Shown one piece after another: positions 59,478 to 64,000 of a DNA stretch of 64,000 nucleotides. Within the stretch, counting starts at the first letter, position 1. Every line of letters starts with the position of its first letter. Origin of the DNA: Panorpa germanica (lineage: Eukaryota > Arthropoda > Insecta > Mecoptera > Panorpidae); the NCBI GenBank assembly GCA_963678705.1, contig OY783203.1:21310535-21374534 (forward strand), read 5' to 3'. The notes beneath the pieces are model-generated. The model searched no databases. It was not told the origin of the DNA and saw only the letters and a list, made by a program, of their open reading frames with translations. The translations under genes and the position numbers were made by a program.

Positions 59478-59853
59478 CAGTAAACATTTTGGAGTAAATT
59501 CTACTTAATTTTTATTACGTATCATGAATTTTTTGTCTGGAACGTGTTCGTTTTCTATTCAGTCGTTCAAAGGAAAGGTCCTTTTTATGAGCTACAGACA
59601 TTGCAACGACGGTTCACTGCTGAATTAAAAGCGGAGTAGGTTTATGATTTATGACCGGATAATAAAAATATACCCATGTGGGAAAGAAACAGAAATACTT
59701 AATGAATGATGTTGGAAAAAGAAAGAATATTATTATGAAAAACTAACACAAAATCTGTGACAGGTAGAGAACTTGTAAAGCGTTAGAACAGAATTGTACG
59801 AGTGACTCGAACTTCACCAAATAGGACACTTCACCAAATTGTTTACTGGGATT
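59478..59853. mobile_element. Local family P MITE (copy 2)
   Basis: Inverted ends CCCAGTAAACATTTTGG and CCAAATTGTTTACTGGG. 376 bp, non-coding. Confidence 0.75.
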
Positions 59854-60213
59854 AACCCTGTTACGGCAGACATATTATTAAACTTTTATTGTTCCTCGAA
59901 ATAACTGTAAATCATATTTGATATTTTGATATATAAATACATATAGCAGAGATTTATGAGGTGTAAGGTTGGTAACCTGTAAACTTGTCAGAGTTCTGTC
60001 AAGTTCTGTTTTATCTCTTTTACGCTCCATTGTATAAAAGAGATAGCAACATAGCGGTTGTGAGGTCACATGTCTTGGAATGTTCTATAACGTTGACTCC
60101 CTTTAATAATTAAAGAGACAAAATGATTTTTTTAATTGTTGATATCTTCTAACATATAAGGAGTTATTAAAAAATAATTGCACATTTGAGGTTCTAGTGA
60201 CGTACTTTATCAA

Positions 60214-60852
60214 TATACTAAAGTTTACCCCCGTCTTTTTAGTGTGTATGATTTGAATCCAACAAATTAATTCGTAATGCTATTTCAAATTTTAATTCTA
60301 TTTTCAAAATGAAATATTTAACTCGTTTAATAATAAAATCGTAAAAAAATATATTCTTTTCAACAAAATATAAAATATTTTCAATTTATTCAATATTTCA
60401 CCAACTTTTTTTCAAAAGTTAGCCCATATATAAAATTTTAAGTTTCTAGTACAATTTTTACCCTCGGCAAAAACCGTATCTCAAATTTGAGTTTTCTCCA
60501 AAGTTTCCTACCGTGCCCCCTAATTTTCTCAACCACCTCTTCCAATTTTTTAATTTCTAACTAATGTTTAACTAAAAATTTCTAATGTTAGCTTTGAACA
60601 CCGTAATACACATGCCAAATTTCAACTTTCTATATTTTACGAATTAAAAGTTATAGAGCAAAAAGTACAAATTTTTTTTTTTTGAATTCTTTTTAAAATT
60701 ACGGTTTCCAGGAAATTCCGAGGACGCCAAAAGTCTAAGAAGTTTTTCTCTACGAAATAGACAATTTTCAAGAAAATGCGCGTAGCCGTTTTCGAGCCAC
60801 CATACGAATCGTGTAAACATATAAACTTTCACTTGGAACATTATAATATATA
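60214..60852. mobile_element. N element (copy 4), nested in T unit 2
   Basis: It begins ACTAAAGTTTACCCCCGTC and ends CACTTGGAACATTATAATAT. Comparing with the empty site in T unit 1 (TTATCAATATATAGTACAC), the insertion landed in the ATATATA stretch. Confidence 0.8.
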
Positions 60853-60898
60853 ATAGTACACTTTTATAGAAATTAAGACATAGGACACAAGACCATTA

Positions 60899-61440
60899 CA
60901 ATAAAATTTAAACCGATTTGTAACCTAAAAGTGTACTAGTGTTGCCAGCAGTATAGAGACTGGAAGTTTATGAAAGGATCTTATAAAATACGAGTGTGTA
61001 CTCAATGATAACCTCTAGGGATTTGTTATTCCCAATGATTCAAACATTTCTGTAAGTTGTCGCCGCGATTGTTTGCTGTAGTCGTGATCAAATAAAACAA
61101 AAATGAAGACATAATACATCAGTGAGGGGCGGGAGGGGGATTAAAAAAACACATAAATCTGCGAATAAAATAGACTAGAAAATCATTGCAAACAAAACAT
61201 AATTCGTATAGGATTCAGTGTTAAGTTCTTTAATATTTTAATAGTGGATAATCACCACTAAGTCTAGTTTAGCTGGCGAGGTTTGTTTATGACAGGTGTT
61301 GTATAAAAAACTTTGTACAACGTTGTTCAAAGTAAAATATGTTTACGTACATAATACTCGTGTAAAATATAGCAAAGTTTTAAAACGTTCTGCGTTCCTT
61401 GTATGTAATAAAAGCAAAACAAAATCTTTGTTTCCAGCAT
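60899..61440. other. Unassigned DNA
   Basis: Nothing recognised. Confidence 0.4.
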
Positions 61441-61492
61441 CAGAAGGAGCAAAAGGAGCAAAAGGAGCAAAAGGAGCAGCAGGAGCAGCAGT
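61441..61492. repeat. GGAGCAAAA minisatellite
   Basis: Three to five units of AGGAGCAAA passing into AGGAGCAGC. The ORFs crossing it (KEQKEQ or GAKGAK repeats) derive from it and are not supported as genes. Confidence 0.85.
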
Positions 61493-62063
61493 CACAGACA
61501 AAGCTAAGCGCGATTGATATAAGACAAATAAAATTGAAAATGACGTTTAGTATTCCTTTCGGTATAAAACAATTTTATATTCAAATGTCAAATTCAATTT
61601 TATTATATTCCTGCATGAAGGAGAAATTAAAACTGATAGCAACATATAATTTATCTTGTAAAGATTCAATTGAATTCAGAAAACGTTCTTATATTTTTAA
61701 GGATTTATAAATAAGATCTGTATCCAGTATCCAGAATCCGTAAGAACGAATCGTGAACTTTTTATTCAGAGGATTATTGTCTGTTATATTAAATTGTGAC
61801 GTAGAGATCTCTGAATTATAACGTAGTTATGGTACAGCCAATTTTATATTATTTCTTGTACGAGTATTCTGAGAAGATATGATTAAAGGGAGGCCTTGGA
61901 ACCCACGATATATCAAATATTCCGCGTCCTGGAAGGACGGGAAGGAACAGATTGGTTCAAATATGTACAATTATAATACTGATATAAAATATATATTATT
62001 AGGTACTAATTTGCAAAAATAAATATTTGAGTCACATATAAAATATAAAATTTCATCTTTACC
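61493..62063. other. Unassigned DNA
   Basis: A TACGAGTA octamer at 61859; no gene recognised. Confidence 0.4.
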
Positions 62064-62185
62064 GACGGCACAATGGCTAAGGCACTTATTATTAACGCCT
62101 GAGTGCTGTATCTTTGGATTTGATCCCCGGATCAGAGATTTATATTTTGAGTTTTGTTGTTAGTTATTATTTATTTTTAATATTA
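62064..62185 (+). mobile_element. SINE-O head (short copy)
   Basis: GACGGCACAATGGCTAAGGC (A-box region) and GGATTTGATCCCCGGATC (B box with one change), followed by body-like TATTTTGAGTTTTGTTGTTA. Same short form as the copy at 34098. Confidence 0.7.
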
Positions 62186-62339
62186 TTGCTATTGAGCACT
62201 ACATTCTTCTGCCTTAACTCAGTAAATTACATATCATTGTGCTTAATTACATTTATGATCCTTTTTATATCAAAACATTCTCACTCCTTCCGAAAGAAAC
62301 AAAAAAGAAAAATAAAAACAAAACATGTAAATTTAAAAT

Positions 62340-62895
62340 TCTATTGCTTTGCTCCTCCTGCTATTCTCCCTACTGTTTCTACTCTGCCATTTCTTCTCTT
62401 TCCTTACTTCTTTTCTCTATCTTCGCCATCCATCTCTTTCTTTCGCTGCCTCCCTATTCTTTTCGCTTTTTACCATTTTCTCACATGAAAACTTAATGTG
62501 CTCCATCGTTTTTATCTTCGTTCCGCACACCCTGCACATCCCTTCCTCTCTATTTTTCAAGTATCTGTTTCCCTCTCCTCGTTGCCCATTCTCATGTTTC
62601 TGGTGTCTTTCTTTCTTATGTATTCTGGTATCTTTCTCTCCGAAATCCTCTTATATCTTTTGTTATAATTGCTCTTCTTAATTTTTTCCATTCCTTCCTG
62701 TTGTTGTATCTCCTTGTCTTTTCTCCTTAGCTCCTCTTCAACACTTGTGCCTTCTTCTCTCTGCCTCCTCTGTCGCCATTCTATTCCTTTCAAAATACTT
62801 TTTTTTAAGCCTCCTCCCTCACTCTCCTTTCTACTCTCCTCTCCAATTTTCTTTACGATTTCACGTTCAGCGTTACTCCTTTTCTCCTAGACCTT
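62340..62895 (-). pseudogene. LINE-W C-terminal remnant (copy 3)
   Basis: The minus strand reads a charged, alpha-helical stretch (SVEEELRRKDKEIQQQEG), KRISERKIPEYIRKKDTRN and MGNEERG. After a frameshift, RYLKNREEGMCRVCGTKIKT and MEHIKFSC give the same CxxC...HxxxxC ending as copy 2. Plus-strand Ser/Phe/Leu-rich ORFs here are shadows of this purine-rich strand. Confidence 0.75.
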
Positions 62896-63671
62896 TACTG
62901 CTCTCCTTTTCTATTTTGATGTTTCATTTGATTATTTGCTCACATAATCATAACTCATAATCAGGCACTATATACAGGCTATGACTCGGTCGGCATCGGA
63001 AAAATTATTCGGATCAATATTGATTCCTTTTTTACAACTTTTCTGTGAGAGCTAGGGCAAGGAGATTTAGCAAAGCGATATAGATATAAAAATCGGCATG
63101 TCTAATGCCAGATGACGAATTGGCAGTCCGCTACTGACATCGGACTAATATGCAAGAACATAATATTGGGTTTACATGCAGTTATAATTCGATATTTTAC
63201 ATATTTCCCATCTACTAGAGGTCATGTTACGGGAGCATGGGAGGACGGGCAGCACGGATTGCAGAATGTGGTTGAGCAACCCCTAGTGGGCTAGGGGATC
63301 GGTATCAGAGGGTGGGTGGTATGCTCAAAGTTCTAGGTCTGCTACCGCTACACATGCAGAGGGAATAGGTCTTAATTGTGATAGATGATACTCCTTAAAT
63401 TCAGCTTTGAAAACTTCTTCGTCTATAAATTGGCGTGTTGGGTATTTTGTTGAATTATAACCTGCTGAAACTACCGGAACATATCTGTAATTGTTATCAA
63501 TCTAGATATATAAATGCTATCATATCATTTAACACGCAAACTCTTTAAAAATTGTGTTTTGTAGAAGTCATTCCGTTCTGGTCCCTGTAGTCTTATGTGC
63601 GCGCTATGAAACCGTCGGGTGATTAAAGAAGTACGTGGAGGAGAATAAATAAAATATAATATACATAGACC
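62896..63671. other. Unassigned DNA
   Basis: No repeat family or gene recognised. Confidence 0.4.
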
Positions 63672-63736
63672 CATGGGCGTCCGCAGGTAGGGGCAATAGC
63701 TTTACTCTCCGCTGTCAAAGTTTTTGCGGACACCCA
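63672..63736. mobile_element. X element (copy 2), minimal hairpin
   Basis: CATGGGCGTCCGCA and TGCGGACACCCA are inverted and only ~40 bp apart. Confidence 0.55.
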
Positions 63737-63745
63737 ATATGATAA

Positions 63746-64000
63746 GGCCTGTCGCAGTATTGCACCGTATTTAAGCGACGGCGTATCCGGACGGCTATCA
63801 AAGCAAACCAACTGTGTGTGTCACAATAGATACATACTCCGTACTGATACGACAGTACTCCAAGTAACTTGTGTACTGCAAGGTGTATTGGAGTTGTTTT
63901 GCACTAATATAATTTATCATGAGAGCAAACTGTTACTTTAATTTTTATCGATACACCATTGATATTAAAGAGACTTTAGCATTTATTATATATCTGAGTT
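63746..64000. mobile_element. L element (copy 2), runs off the window
   Basis: It begins GGCCTGTCGCAGTATTGCAC, preceded by TAA. From about 63800 on it matches the reverse complement of 890-1160 in copy 1, so the two copies lie in opposite orientation. It lacks the K insertion seen in copy 1. Confidence 0.75.

Larger units (their letters stand above)
59311..60898. repeat. T repeat unit 2, expanded by three insertions
   Basis: Same order of landmarks as unit 1, but enlarged by a family P MITE (about 59478-59853), about 160 bp of unknown DNA (about 59925-60085) and an N element (about 60214-60852). After the N element the unit resumes with AGTACACTTTTATAGAAATT and ends GACATAGGACACAAGACCAT. Confidence 0.85.

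Noticed and set aside
61296..61710. ORFs with GAKGAK (collagen-like) or KEQKEQ repeats
   Set aside because: Both are alternative frames of one short GGAGCAAAA minisatellite.
62114..62681. Long Ser/Leu/Phe-rich plus-strand ORFs that look membrane-like
   Set aside because: They are the antisense of the purine-rich LINE-W coding strand, which has the recognisable CxxC...HxxxxC motif.

Overview
The window looks like a gene-poor, AT-rich stretch of an animal nuclear genome, most likely an insect. The evidence is the mix of degraded mariner, piggyBac, hAT, jockey-like and R1/I-type LINE remnants, a tRNA-derived SINE with RNA polymerase III promoter boxes, many short terminal-inverted-repeat (TIR) elements, and long (TA)n runs. 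I see no intact protein-coding gene, no functional tRNA or rRNA gene, no CRISPR array and no operon structure. Almost all open reading frames are short and fall in repeats or AT-rich DNA. By hand tally about half of the 64 kb is assignable to repeat families that recur inside the window itself.

Layout. 1-9 kb: end of a mariner element, an L element carrying a nested K element, a GC-richer block (1.9-2.6 kb) with one unexplained minus-strand ORF beside it, a (TA)n run, then elements K, E, M and X (with nested N). 9.4-10.9 kb: two LINE remnants. 11.7-19.4 kb: elements A, E, C (with nested D), Y, M, A and D plus SINE copies. 20-32 kb: R, F, C (with nested A), K, Q, E and F. 32-44 kb: J, S, Y, a ~1 kb inverted duplication (36.2-37.1 and 42.8-43.7 kb) that carries an A element in both copies, a hAT MITE with a clear 8-bp target duplication split by a 1.4 kb H element, F and R. 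44-51 kb: a full SINE with 14-bp target duplications and a cluster of A elements. 51.6-55.7 kb: a fold-back mariner element with a broken transposase, a piggyBac transposase remnant, a palindromic S element, and a hAT (ZMYM1-like) transposase remnant cut off by a (TA)n run. 56.8-64 kb: N elements, a tandem duplication later split by P and N insertions, a third LINE fragment, and a second L element running off the window in the opposite orientation to the first.

The genes do not work together here: what remains is layered mobile DNA whose order of arrival can partly be read from nested insertions. The most unusual non-repeat signal is the octamer TACGAGTA (or its complement TACTCGTA), which I found 21 times, mostly in otherwise unassigned DNA, against roughly two or three expected from base composition. 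A second is a short phrase around 'CCGTTTTYGAG' that recurs in three otherwise different TIR families. Family letters (A, C, D ...) are local labels, not database names.
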